In this document: piece after piece, positions 37,057 through 46,446 of the stretch
Position numbering within the stretch: position 1 is the stretch's first letter
How the letters are laid out: each line of letters opens with the position of its first letter
NCBI GenBank assembly: GCA_001913845.2
Contig: MKGP02000003.1
Location: 141,415-205,414, forward strand
Source of the DNA: Limnothrix sp. CACIAM 69d
Lineage (GTDB): Bacteria; Cyanobacteriota; Cyanobacteriia; CACIAM-69d
Direction: 5' to 3'
DNA: 64,000 nucleotides
The notes under the pieces: generated by a model
The model's database searches: none
Told to the model about the DNA's origin: nothing
What the model saw: only the letters and a program-made list of their open reading frames with translations
Made by a program: the position numbers and the translations under genes

Positions 37057-37713
37057 CTATGGCTCCACCCGCACGGGCATCCCCTCCGTGACCCGATCGA
37101 ATAAATCCACAATGTCTTCGTTGCGCATCCGCACACAACCGTGGGAAACCGCTTGACCAATTAGCTCGGGGTTAGGTGTGCCATGGAAGCCGATCGAATT
37201 GTCACCATTGGTCCAAAACCCAATCCAACGAACTCCCAAAGGATTATCTCTTCCCGCCGGGACGATCGTGCCATTGAAGGGATGCTGCCAAACGGGATCC
37301 ACTGTTTTTTGGATGACCTGAAAATGGCCCGTGGGCGTTTCCCAACCATCCCGCCCGATCGCCACGGGATAGCTACGCACCATCACCGTGCCGCGATAGA
37401 GATAAACTCGCCGCTCCCCCAGCCGTAACACCAGGGCACTGGAAACGACTGGGACATGGGCTTGGTATTGGCCCAAGCCGGGCAACGGCGGTTGGGCCGT
37501 TTGCACGATCGGGGGCCACAGGCCTGGCTGCTTCAAGGGCGACTCATGGGCGGCTGGGTTAACGGCCTGGACGGGGCGGGGTTGCGGATTGGGGGATGGT
37601 TGGGGCCCCTCTGCCCAGGCCGGGCCCCCGGACAGTAAGCCCAGACCCAGGATCGCCAGAAGGGGCAAGGGGCGAGAGGAGTCCCCAAAATGCGGCGGTT
37701 GCTGGAACTGCAT
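37057..37713 (-). CDS. L,D-transpeptidase (YkuD), classical SHGC motif
   Basis: A 218-residue exported enzyme. A short hydrophobic leader (LLAILGLGLLSGGPAWA) is followed by a Pro-rich linker and a YkuD domain (about 95-215). The active site reads IGFHGTPNPELIGQAVSHGCVRMRN, with the catalytic Cys in SHGC. It forms 3-3 cross-links or attaches proteins to peptidoglycan in the periplasm. It is the second of a tandem pair with the gene at 37744-38475; only 30 bp separate them, and both end in RMRNE(D/H)(I/V)V-type sequences, so they are paralogues and probably one operon. Confidence 0.92.
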   Translation of the reverse strand: MQFQQPPHFGDSSRPLPLLAILGLGLLSGGPAWAEGPQPSPNPQPRPVQAVNPAAHESPLKQPGLWPPIVQTAQPPLPGLGQYQAHVPVVSSALVLRLGERRVYLYRGTVMVRSYPVAIGRDGWETPTGHFQVIQKTVDPVWQHPFNGTIVPAGRDNPLGVRWIGFWTNGDNSIGFHGTPNPELIGQAVSHGCVRMRNEDIVDLFDRVTEGMPVRVEP

Positions 37714-37743
37714 AGGTTGGGTGTAGATTCAAGGCAGACGATC

Positions 37744-38475
37744 CTAGGGTTCAACCACAACGGTGGTTCCCATTTGCACTTTTTCAAATAGTTCTACAAC
37801 ATGCTCATTGCGCATCCGCACACAGCCATTGGAGGCGGCCCGCCCGATCGAGTTAACCGTGGGCGTGCCATGAAACCCAATGATGCCGTTGGATCGCTCC
37901 ATGAACCCAATCCAGCGTAACCCCAGGGCGCTGTTAGGGCCGGGGTTAGTGACCTGGCCTGTCCAGGGATTGCGCCAGATGGGATTTTTCACCATTTGGA
38001 ACACGCGATAGGTGCCGGTGGGGGTGGGGGTGGAAGGTTTCCCGATCGCCACTGGATAGCTGATCTCTACCCGATCGCCCCGATAGACATAAACCCGCCG
38101 TTCCCGCAGTCGCAGCACCAGTTTCACGGGCAGTTCCGCTGGCGCTGCTGTGGGGGTAGGGGATGGATTGGGGGTTTGGGCTGGGGGTTGAGCCGGAGTT
38201 GAGCCGGGAGCTGTGTTCGGGTTGGCCGAGTCGGTGGGGATGTTGGCGGGAACCACCGTTGGAGCGGGTGAGGCGGCTTCCGGGGCCCGCCCGATCGAGC
38301 CATTTAGCTCATTGCCCTCGATGGCGATGGTTGGCGGAACGGGATTGGCCAAAGCCGGCAGCGGCCCAGCGCTTACCCAGGAGGCGGCCATCACCAGGCC
38401 CAAGGCCAATCCTCGATGGGTGTGCCGTTGCACCAATTGCCAAGCCCAAGGCAGAGTAGATCGAGTGTGCATCAT
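37744..38475 (-). CDS. L,D-transpeptidase (YkuD), SNGC variant
   Basis: A 243-residue exported protein with a signal peptide (LGLVMAASWVSAGPLPALA), a Pro/Ala-rich linker (about 45-115) and a YkuD domain (about 118-242). The active-site block reads IGFHGTPTVNSIGRAASNGCVRMRN. The usual His before Gly-Cys is Asn, a variant also seen in other L,D-transpeptidases; the catalytic Cys and the upstream FHG His are present. The ATG at 38475 has a weak AGGA upstream. Paired in tandem with 37057-37713. Confidence 0.9.
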   Translation of the reverse strand: MMHTRSTLPWAWQLVQRHTHRGLALGLVMAASWVSAGPLPALANPVPPTIAIEGNELNGSIGRAPEAASPAPTVVPANIPTDSANPNTAPGSTPAQPPAQTPNPSPTPTAAPAELPVKLVLRLRERRVYVYRGDRVEISYPVAIGKPSTPTPTGTYRVFQMVKNPIWRNPWTGQVTNPGPNSALGLRWIGFMERSNGIIGFHGTPTVNSIGRAASNGCVRMRNEHVVELFEKVQMGTTVVVEP

Positions 38476-38843
38476 GAATTCCTAACACCAAATTTGACCC
38501 AATCCGGAAGGGGGTAGGCAGGCTTGCGGTGGATGAACCGAGGCTTGCAAAATCGCTCGCCATTTTAGCGCGGCCTCGGGAGCGGCCTGATCCCGATCGA
38601 ATCTTGTTGTTCCTGCGTCCGCGAATTCCGAGGCGATCTGAGGGCATGTCTCAAAACTCAAAACTGCTACCTTGCAGATCTCATCAGCCGACGCAGACAA
38701 GGGGCTTCAGCCCCTTGCCCCCGCGATAACTAGGGCTTTGCCTTACCCCCGCGATGACTAGGGCTTTGTCAGTTCCCCAGGTTACTGCTCAAACATCCTC
38801 AGCAGGCAATTGGGGGCGATCGGTGAATTCTCCCCTATGGTCA
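38476..38843. other. Intergenic region with a decayed MITE-like element
   Basis: About 370 bp. 38640-38806 looks like an eroded relative of the 137-bp elements: AGGGCATGTCTCAAAACT at one end, the palindrome variant CAAGGGGCTTCAGCCCCTTG at 38698-38717, a short internal duplication of CCCGCGAT(A/G)ACTAGGGCTTTG, and CTCAAACATCCTCAGC at the other end. No gene. Confidence 0.65.
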
Positions 38844-39968
38844 TTAACCAAACAACTTGAGCCACATCGGGATGGCCAGCAAAACCAGCACGGTGGTGAG
38901 GGCGATGCTGGTGGCAATCATGGAGCGATCGAGGTCGTATTCTTCCGCCAAAATCAGGCAAGCAAAGGCTGTGGGCATTCCAGACATCAACACCAGTCCC
39001 AGGCGTAATTGCGGATCAATTCCAATCATGATTGCCCCCAATCCCAACAGGGCCGGCACGGCGATGGTTTTGAGCAAGGCCGGCACGGCCGCCACCCGCA
39101 AACAGTCCCACCCTTTCAGTTGACTGAGCCGAATGCCCATCAACACAAACGCCGTGGGAATCACCAGCCCCACGGAGCCATGGGACAGGGTTTCGATCCA
39201 GGGGGGCAGGGCGATCGGTTGGCTGGCCACCCCGAACCCAAATCCCCAAAGAGAGGGCACGGCGGCCATGGTTTTGACTTGGCCCCAAAGGCTGCGATCG
39301 CCCCCGGTGGTGCCAAAGGTGCTGGCCACCCACACCCCGAGGCCATAGGTTCCCATCACGTTTTGGGACACCGCGTAAAACGCCGGAAATCCCGCTGAGC
39401 TAGCATCCAAAAACAAGGGGGCGATCGCCAAACCCACAAACCCCGCGTTCCCCAGCATGGCGGAGAGAATATAGCTCCCTCGGGCGGCGGGTTCTGTCCA
39501 CCAAGGAGCTGTTTCCGGGGCCTGGGCCGGATCGATCGCGAGATTTGCCCCGCAATCTGCCCCGAGATTTGCCTCCAGATTCGTCACCATCGGGGCCAGG
39601 ACGGGCGAGGTACTGAAGGCGATCGCCGTTGCGAATTTTCCGAAGCCATACCGCCCCCAAAGGCCCCCCGCCGGGCGATCGGGCGACATGTCAACGCGCA
39701 GACCGCTCCTCATTAGGTAATGCAACGAAGCCAAGCTCAGTAAGGCTCCCAATACCACCGCGAGAGCCGCACCGGCCGGAGCCAGGCCCATTTGGCCTGA
39801 AAAGTTGGTATGGCGAGCGAGGGAAAAGACTTCGAGGGGCACACCGACCCAATAGAGCGATCGCCCGACCAGTCGCGGCCAAGAATGGGGTAACCAGGGC
39901 CCCAACAAAAGTCCCAACCCTGTCCAAATCAACAGTGGTGTGTAGGCATGTAGAAGTACTTCGGCCAT
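38844..39968 (-). CDS. AEC-family (auxin efflux carrier-like) membrane transporter
   Basis: A 374-residue protein with about ten membrane helices in two five-helix halves. It matches the bacterial AEC family in layout: N-terminal helix pair, a central hydrophilic loop (about 130-155), and a C-terminal half with GLVIPTAFVLMGIRLSQL and LVLMSGMPTAFACLILAEEYDLD, the last being typical of the family. The start is ATG 39968. Bacterial members move dicarboxylates or amino acids; the substrate here is unknown. No adjacent metabolic genes help, since its neighbour is the division gene ftn2. Confidence 0.88.
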   Translation of the reverse strand: MAEVLLHAYTPLLIWTGLGLLLGPWLPHSWPRLVGRSLYWVGVPLEVFSLARHTNFSGQMGLAPAGAALAVVLGALLSLASLHYLMRSGLRVDMSPDRPAGGLWGRYGFGKFATAIAFSTSPVLAPMVTNLEANLGADCGANLAIDPAQAPETAPWWTEPAARGSYILSAMLGNAGFVGLAIAPLFLDASSAGFPAFYAVSQNVMGTYGLGVWVASTFGTTGGDRSLWGQVKTMAAVPSLWGFGFGVASQPIALPPWIETLSHGSVGLVIPTAFVLMGIRLSQLKGWDCLRVAAVPALLKTIAVPALLGLGAIMIGIDPQLRLGLVLMSGMPTAFACLILAEEYDLDRSMIATSIALTTVLVLLAIPMWLKLFG

Positions 39969-40070
39969 ACGGGACTGCGCGATCGCCGTAGGCCAGCCCG
40001 GTGCAGGGACGGTGATTTGGGTTTAGGGCCCAAGGCCGATCGACCCGCTCAGCAAGCTGGCGTTTAACCA

Positions 40071-40082
40071 TGGGTTAACCCA
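40071..40082. other. 12-bp perfect palindrome after the ftn2 stop
   Basis: TGGGTTAACCCA, with TTAACC-ATG-GGTTAA overlapping it (40064-40078). It could act in termination or as a binding site. Confidence 0.4.
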
Positions 40083-40083
40083 A

Positions 40084-42465
40084 TTATCGAAGCACTTTAA
40101 CATCACGTAGATACCAGCGACCGTCCTTGCGCTGGGCCTCGTAGCGCACTCGCAGCACTTCATTGTAGGAACCGGCCCGATCGGGCTTGCCATTTTTGAA
40201 CAGTTTGGCCACTTCCCGCACCTCAGCGGTAATCTGCCCGCGATCGGGCTGGTCTGGCGTGGCTTTCACATCCTCCAGCTTCACCTGATGTTCGTATTCC
40301 CAGTGCAGTTTCTGGTTGAGGGCATCGCGCGATCGGGCCCGCCAAGTGCGCAACATCGGATCTGCCAAAATTTCCGTGAGGCGTTCTCCCTGGTGCTCGC
40401 GGCCCATGGCGGCGGCCTTGGCACTCAGCCAGGTTTGCACCAGTTGCTGGGCGGTTTCTGGGTTGAGGCCAGGGGCCGTGAGGGCGGTTTCCGGGTTGGG
40501 AACTGCGGGCGGCGGCGGAATTTCAATCACGGGCCGATCGAGCTGGACGATCGGTTGTTCGCCCTCCAGGTTGGGCCCCCCTTGGAAGGTTTCGCCCAGA
40601 GCTTGGAACACGCGCCAAATGAGGAACGAACCAAGGCCAATCACCATAATCCCGACCCCGATCGCGATCGGGAGTCGATCACCACTGCCACCCCGAGTCC
40701 GGGCGGGGCGATCGGAGCGCTGACGGCTGCGACCGGGGCGATCGGCCCCACCAGGGGGGAGCGGCGGCGCGGCTCCCCCGCTTGATCGCCCGCTGCTGCC
40801 CATGTTGCTGGTTCCAGTGCTGGCTCCCGTGGCCCGGCTGAGGGGAATCACGTTATTGGGCGGCGGCGCGGAACCCGGAGCCACAAAATCCGAAAAGGCC
40901 CGGGCAACCGTGCCGGATTCCTGGGCCGTTGGATCATGTTGGGTCGCTTGGGTTCCCAACTGTTCCGGCAAGGGCAGGGGGCGAATGGTGCTGGCAGTGG
41001 GTTCGATCGGGTTGGCAGCCGAGGGTACGGGGGTGGGCCGTTGCCAGGGAAACTGGGGCATGTCGATCGACCGGCGATCGCCCAATTCGGCCAGGGCCGC
41101 CAAGGTGCGGTTTGATCCCCGGTTCGCTGTCATCGGGGTGGCGGCTTTCACGGAAGCGCGATCGGGCACCACCGTCCATTCATTCTCCGGTGGCTCCCCT
41201 TCCGGCAAGGCTTCCAGATAGCTTTGCACCGAAGCATCTGCGAAATATTCCTTGAGGGAAACACCCCCTTGCACCAAATCCCGAAAATGGGGAAACACCT
41301 CATGGCGTAACCAATGTTCCGTGTAGGCACAGAGGCCCGGCAACAAATCCGGCGCACCGGCCGACTGCTGACGAATCAGGGCGATCGCTTCCTGTTCTTG
41401 GCTTTGGCTCAGGTGGCGCGTGGCTTCCTCGGGCCGTCCCAGCAGCAAGGCACAAACCGCCTGCTCCAAGAACACATCCTGACGATTGCCCAACCGACGC
41501 AACAGCACGCTCGCTTGCCGCACAAAGGCCGGCTGCCGTTGCCCAAATCCCCGGGCGATCGCCGCATAGGCCGTCAGGAAGGTGGCCACCGCTGAGGGGC
41601 GCTTGGCCTCCGCCTCAAACAGGGCGAGCTGCTCTTCCGTGGTCAAATACACCCGCAGTTGTTGCACAAAACGCAGAAAGTCCTCAACGCCCAAGCCCGA
41701 TCGATCATCTCCTTGACCATCAATGCCTTCGCGTTCTTTCAACATGCTGCGCAACAACTGCAAGCCCTGGCGATGTTGCACGCTGTTTTCGTCCGGATGG
41801 GCCAACAGCTCCAAAATGCGATAGGGCCGCAGTTTGTACAAATCCGCCTGAATTTCGCCCCGCAAACTGGCAAACAACCCATGGTGCAACAGCAATTCCT
41901 GGGCAATCTTGAGGGAGGTGGCGGCCGGTTCTGCCTGCCCTTGGTGCCACTGTTCACGGCCCAACTCTAGGTAGGCCAACACCACGGTCAGCAGAATATC
42001 TGCCAAGGCCAATTGCGGTTCACCAAAGCGGCCCGCCTCGATCGTGCCTGGATTGCTCAGGTGTGGATAGCCCAGCTCCAGCACCAGTTCATATTCCCCC
42101 AGTTCCTGGAGCAGCAGCAGCGCCCCCACAAACTGGCGCTCATCGAGATCCAGCATGGGGGTTTCGGCGCGATCGGCCGGCGGCTTCGCCCGGCGACGGC
42201 CTTGAGCATCCAGCAACGGCGGAGCCGAACCACCCCCACCGGCCAAAAAGGTTTCATCATAGGCCTGCCGGCTGGCGGCCTGACTCAGTTGGCGATAGGC
42301 CTCATCGATTAACTGCTGCCGCAGGGTAATGGCGGCCTGGGAATATTCCGGGCGCGGCAGTTGGTCACTCCGCTGGCGATAGGCCTGTTGCAGTTGCGGG
42401 GTGGTGGCCTGGATCGGCAAGCCCAAGATTCGGTAATAGTCTAGGGGGATCAGCACAACTGCCAC
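40084..42465 (-). CDS. ftn2: Cell-division protein Ftn2/ZipN (ARC6 homologue)
   Basis: A 793-residue membrane division protein specific to cyanobacteria and plastids. The J-like N-terminal domain (about 1-75, IPLDYYRILGLP with no HPD) is followed by helical repeats (about 90-400), a Pro/Ser-rich linker, one membrane helix (about 595-617, IAIGVGIMVIGLGSFLIW) and a C-terminal IMS/DUF4101 domain (about 665-793, VQTWLSAKAAAMG to WYLRDVKVL). It anchors FtsZ and recruits other divisome parts. The GTG at 42465 is the only good start before MAVVLIPLDYYRI. A perfect 12-bp palindrome (TGGGTTAACCCA, 40071-40082) lies directly after its stop codon. Confidence 0.93.
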   Translation of the reverse strand: MAVVLIPLDYYRILGLPIQATTPQLQQAYRQRSDQLPRPEYSQAAITLRQQLIDEAYRQLSQAASRQAYDETFLAGGGGSAPPLLDAQGRRRAKPPADRAETPMLDLDERQFVGALLLLQELGEYELVLELGYPHLSNPGTIEAGRFGEPQLALADILLTVVLAYLELGREQWHQGQAEPAATSLKIAQELLLHHGLFASLRGEIQADLYKLRPYRILELLAHPDENSVQHRQGLQLLRSMLKEREGIDGQGDDRSGLGVEDFLRFVQQLRVYLTTEEQLALFEAEAKRPSAVATFLTAYAAIARGFGQRQPAFVRQASVLLRRLGNRQDVFLEQAVCALLLGRPEEATRHLSQSQEQEAIALIRQQSAGAPDLLPGLCAYTEHWLRHEVFPHFRDLVQGGVSLKEYFADASVQSYLEALPEGEPPENEWTVVPDRASVKAATPMTANRGSNRTLAALAELGDRRSIDMPQFPWQRPTPVPSAANPIEPTASTIRPLPLPEQLGTQATQHDPTAQESGTVARAFSDFVAPGSAPPPNNVIPLSRATGASTGTSNMGSSGRSSGGAAPPLPPGGADRPGRSRQRSDRPARTRGGSGDRLPIAIGVGIMVIGLGSFLIWRVFQALGETFQGGPNLEGEQPIVQLDRPVIEIPPPPAVPNPETALTAPGLNPETAQQLVQTWLSAKAAAMGREHQGERLTEILADPMLRTWRARSRDALNQKLHWEYEHQVKLEDVKATPDQPDRGQITAEVREVAKLFKNGKPDRAGSYNEVLRVRYEAQRKDGRWYLRDVKVLR

Positions 42466-42913
42466 CCTCGCGGTCTAACAACAACAATCAATCGATACCA
42501 CATTATTTTGCGAACTGACGGCCTTTTGGGGTCTGGATGGAACGGACAAGGGGGGGTTGAACGGTTCTGGTTTGACGATTTCAGCGCAGTTGCCTGCAAT
42601 GTCGGCCCAATCTCGAGCGGGCCTCGCAAGATCATCCCGATCGTTCCATAAGGATTCAGAACAACTAGGCGTTATTGGGGCCACTCAATTGGCCGGTCAA
42701 TCGGCGATCGATCAGACGATTCAGGCGAGCCATCGGTCATCAATTAGGCGATCGACCTTGGACAACAAAACCCTGCATTTCGCTTTTCAATAGTCTAGAC
42801 AGCGTAGCCGTTGATGCCCGTTTCGGGGATATTCTGTTCATTCAAGGCTTCCGGATTCGCTATGGGCAAACGGCACTCGTATGCTAGCCTTTGCGACAAG
42901 TATGGGAGATGTA
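42466..42913. other. Divergent intergenic region between ftn2 and the DUF1574 gene
   Basis: About 450 bp with no gene supported. Both neighbours should have promoters here. The DUF1574 ribosome-binding site (GGAG 42905-42908) is at its right end. Confidence 0.6.
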
Positions 42914-45900
42914 ATGGGACCCGTGGACTCGCCACCGTTAAATCTTGCACCGGAGGCCCTCGATAACTGGGTGATGCGGGTTTTGAACTGGCCAGGCCTG
43001 CAAGTGCAAGTGCGCCTAGCGGGAACCCATTTGCACGTGCTTTGCGAAGGGTTGACCTGTCCCGATGCGGCGGTTTTGGAAGCCCGGTTTCGCCAAGGCC
43101 TGACCCGATCGCCCCTGCATCAGTTGCCCTGGGAAACCTTGCCCCGGCTGGTGTTGCTCTATGGTCGGCAACTGGGCCAAACCAAGCCGGCCTGGACACG
43201 CTACGTGGTGCTGGAGCCTTCCATGATGGCCACCGCTCCCACCGCAGCCCCAATGCCGACTGTTGCCGATGTGATGCAGGCTGCGGATGCTTCGGAGGAA
43301 TTTGCGGCCCTGCCGTTGCCAGCGACCTCAACACCCGGTGCGCCGCCCATCCAAGCCGCTTGGGCCGGTTTGGCCCAGCGGGCCGCCCAGCAGGTGGGTG
43401 AAACCCTGAAGCGATCGGGCATTCAAGCCAAGGTGACGGTCAAAATCACCCCCAGCCCCCGGGTGATTCAGGGAGAGCCGAACGGGGCTACGGGCCATCG
43501 CCTTTGGGCCATTTGCCAGGTGACGGAACCGGTGGATTGGGTTCCCCAGGGGCCGGCCATGGCCCTGGCCTTGCGGGAACTGAACCTAGATGGCTTCCGG
43601 GATGGCTATGTGTTGGGGCAAGCGGTTGCGGAACCGGAACCCAATTGGATTTTGCGGGTGAACCTGACGGCTCCTCGCCAAATGTTGTTTGATTGGGCCC
43701 GTTGGGGGGATGTGCAGGCCCTCTCGCACTTGCTCGATCGCACCTTGGGCAGTCGTTTGGCCCAATCCGTGTCGGCGGTATTGGAAGAATCCACGCTGCA
43801 TGTGTTTGCGAAGCTTCAAGAATCGGCTCTGGCCACGCCCCTGGAGGTGATTAACACCGTTTCCACCCTGGTACGGGCGATCGCCCCGCAGGGCATCCAT
43901 TCCTTGGTGCTCTATGGCTGTCCCGATCGCCCGGAAGCCACACCCCAGTGGGTGGAATGGATGGATTTGCCAGCGGCCAGCCGATCGGACTTGGCCGAGT
44001 CCACCCTCACCCTGGCCCAAAGCGATGATCACGCGGCCCAGGTGTTCTTGCTAGAGCGGCTGATTAATCCGCATTTGGATCAATGGATGGCTTCCGGAGG
44101 GCTGCGGGTGCAGCTCTGTCGGCGGGGCGACTTGCTACATGTGATGTTGGATGGGCCCCGTTGCCCCGAGCAGACCACCGTAACGACCGCCGTGGCTAAG
44201 CTGATCCATGATCTGCAAGTGCCGGGTCTGTCCGGGGTGCGGATTTATGGCCGGGCAGCCGGTAGCAAACAGCCCCAATGGCAATTTGCCGAAGATTTCA
44301 CCGCCCGCTCCGGTCGCCTCAGTTCCCATGATGCGGTGCCGGATTTTGTGGGTGCGGAAGCGGCCGCGGCCCGGGCGGCCGAAGCCACGGCCACTGACTC
44401 CAATTCGCGCCATGACCCCGATGGGGCCCAATCCCCAGCCTTTGATCCAGAGCTGGATCAGCCCATTGAGCAGGAATCGTTGCCGCCCCTGTCGTTGCCC
44501 AGTGCGGGGCGATCGGGCTGGTCTTGGTCTCAGTTCCGGGAACGGGCTTGGTTGGAAGCGCGATCGACTCTCACGGCCACGGGCATTTGGACCACGGACG
44601 CGGAACCACCCGAGTCAGCCACCGCCCATCCCAACACCCGCACTCGGGTTTGGTATTCTGATCGCCCGGAACCGGCCCCATGGCTCCCTCTCCTCAGCGC
44701 CGGGGCGATCGGGTGCAGCCTCGTTGTGGGATTGGATTGGATCGCTGCCCGGCCCGAGTGGGCCCTGTCTTCGGCCGCCCAAGCCCGTCGTTCCGCCTCG
44801 GCCCTGCTGAACCTCTCCAGCGGCCCGGCCGAGGCGGCGGAGGTGCTCCCGGAACCACCCCAGTTTCCTAGTTTCAATAGCCCCCAGTTCGATCGGCAGC
44901 TTCTGCTCTATCAGCAGTTTGTGCTGCGGGAAGGTGTGCCCGATGTCTTGGTGGTGGGCAGTTCCCGGGCCCTGCGCGGCATCGACCCCGCCCGCCTGCG
45001 CGATCAGTTGGCTCGCCATGGCCATCCCAAGCTCAAAATCTTTAACTTTGGGATCAATGGGGCCACCGCTAAGGTGGTACAGGCGATCGTGCAGGGGATT
45101 TTGCCGCCGGAGCAATTGCCCAAGCTCATTCTCTGGGCCGATGGTACTCGCGCCTTTAACAGCGGGCGGGCCGATGCCACCTACCAAGCCATGGCCGCCT
45201 CGCCCGCTTACCGGGCCCTACAGCAGGGGAAATTTCCGCGCCCTGTCAGCCCGCTGGTCAGTGCCCCGAGCGGGGCCACACCCCCGCCACCGGAGCTGCC
45301 CGATCGCCCCAGTAGCCTCACCAGCACCCGCGAAGCTCCGGCCCTGCTGCGTCAATCTTGGCTAGGTTCCACCGTCGAAACCATTCCCACCCCCGAAGAT
45401 GTGGAAGCCTGGTTGCAGGAGCGCACCACGGGACTATCCCAGGTACATAGCCGCCGTGATAGTCTCAAGGCCACCCTGCGCGATCGGTGGCAAGGGTGGG
45501 ATCTATTTGCGTTATTGGGTGCTCGCGAGACCCTCCGTCGGGGTCTCAGCCCTGCCCTGCCCGATTTGGTGCAGGGGGCCCGGGCCCACTTGGGGAAAGT
45601 GGCAGCCACGGCCGGTGCAGGGCGTGATGGGGTAGTGGATTTACACGGCTTCTTACCCCTGTCTGTCAAGTTTGATCCGGCTACGTACTATCAAACCTAC
45701 CCACGGGTTCCGGGGGATTTTGATAGCGATTACCGTAGTTTTTCCTTGGGGGGCGAGCAGTTTGATGCGCTGGCGGGAATTCTGCAATATGCCCAACAGC
45801 AAGGAGTAAAGGTGGCTTTTGTGAATGTGCCCTTGACGGATGATTATTTAGATCGACCCCGATCGGCCTATGAGCAAAAGTTTCACCAATTCATGAACTC

Positions 45901-46048
45901 ACAGCCGTTGTTGTACCTCAATCTTTCGCGGCTTTGGGTGAATAAGTATGATCGATTTTCGGATCCAAGCCACCTCAATCGCTACGGTGCCCAGGCCCTA
46001 ACAGATGCGATCGCCCAGCAGAAAACCATTCCTTGGCCAAGCCCCTAG
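42914..46048 (+). CDS. Large DUF1574 (SGNH-like) protein with four N-terminal internal repeats
   Basis: About 1044 residues from ATG 42914, with GGAG five bases upstream. The N-terminal half holds four divergent repeats (about 20-100, 145-255, 262-358, 372-467). The best conserved end in (L/R)(I/V)(L/Y)YGR...P.W. After a linker and one membrane helix (about 585-605) comes a DUF1574 domain with an SGNH-like first block, VVGSSRALRGIDP (about 678), and a last block SDPSHLNRYG (about 1016) carrying the Asp-His pair. SGNH relatives such as AlgJ and DltD acylate surface polymers, so a role in polysaccharide modification is plausible. Residues 800-830 are Pro-rich and probably disordered. It is divergent from ftn2. 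Confidence 0.8.
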   Translation: MGPVDSPPLNLAPEALDNWVMRVLNWPGLQVQVRLAGTHLHVLCEGLTCPDAAVLEARFRQGLTRSPLHQLPWETLPRLVLLYGRQLGQTKPAWTRYVVLEPSMMATAPTAAPMPTVADVMQAADASEEFAALPLPATSTPGAPPIQAAWAGLAQRAAQQVGETLKRSGIQAKVTVKITPSPRVIQGEPNGATGHRLWAICQVTEPVDWVPQGPAMALALRELNLDGFRDGYVLGQAVAEPEPNWILRVNLTAPRQMLFDWARWGDVQALSHLLDRTLGSRLAQSVSAVLEESTLHVFAKLQESALATPLEVINTVSTLVRAIAPQGIHSLVLYGCPDRPEATPQWVEWMDLPAASRSDLAESTLTLAQSDDHAAQVFLLERLINPHLDQWMASGGLRVQLCRRGDLLHVMLDGPRCPEQTTVTTAVAKLIHDLQVPGLSGVRIYGRAAGSKQPQWQFAEDFTARSGRLSSHDAVPDFVGAEAAAARAAEATATDSNSRHDPDGAQSPAFDPELDQPIEQESLPPLSLPSAGRSGWSWSQFRERAWLEARSTLTATGIWTTDAEPPESATAHPNTRTRVWYSDRPEPAPWLPLLSAGAIGCSLVVGLDWIAARPEWALSSAAQARRSASALLNLSSGPAEAAEVLPEPPQFPSFNSPQFDRQLLLYQQFVLREGVPDVLVVGSSRALRGIDPARLRDQLARHGHPKLKIFNFGINGATAKVVQAIVQGILPPEQLPKLILWADGTRAFNSGRADATYQAMAASPAYRALQQGKFPRPVSPLVSAPSGATPPPPELPDRPSSLTSTREAPALLRQSWLGSTVETIPTPEDVEAWLQERTTGLSQVHSRRDSLKATLRDRWQGWDLFALLGARETLRRGLSPALPDLVQGARAHLGKVAATAGAGRDGVVDLHGFLPLSVKFDPATYYQTYPRVPGDFDSDYRSFSLGGEQFDALAGILQYAQQQGVKVAFVNVPLTDDYLDRPRSAYEQKFHQFMNSQPLLYLNLSRLWVNKYDRFSDPSHLNRYGAQALTDAIAQQKTIPWPSP

Positions 46049-46446
46049 AGGGTGAAACCTCAGGGACTCAGAATAACTCTCCGGGGTACGATCGCAAATG
46101 TTTGTATAACCAATCAATCTCTCCCATGGGAAAAGACCGGTTGGATGGATGCCTCCCAGCATGATCAAAGCTCCGTTACGGTTGCGCTAGGGCTGGATCC
46201 CTTGCGCTTGATTGGCTGAATTCACCAAATTAGCTAAATTAACTGAATTGCTTTGACTGGCGGAAAACCGGCGGTGGGGCAATTTCAACCCATCGGTGGC
46301 GAATTATTCCTCCTCGGTCTAACAATAAAGGGGGTTGCAAAGGGATGTTGGGTGGGGAGCTGGCCCTTTGCGGTTAGGCTGAATTCTTGATTTGATTGGT
46401 TCCGTTTTGTGTTTGCGCCTCTGCTCCTTTGGGTTGCGCCATCGTC
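46049..46446. other. Intergenic region upstream of the adenylate cyclase
   Basis: About 400 bp; no gene, tRNA or terminator recognised. Several in-frame ATGs in its last 50 bp are possible but weaker starts for the downstream gene. Confidence 0.55.
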
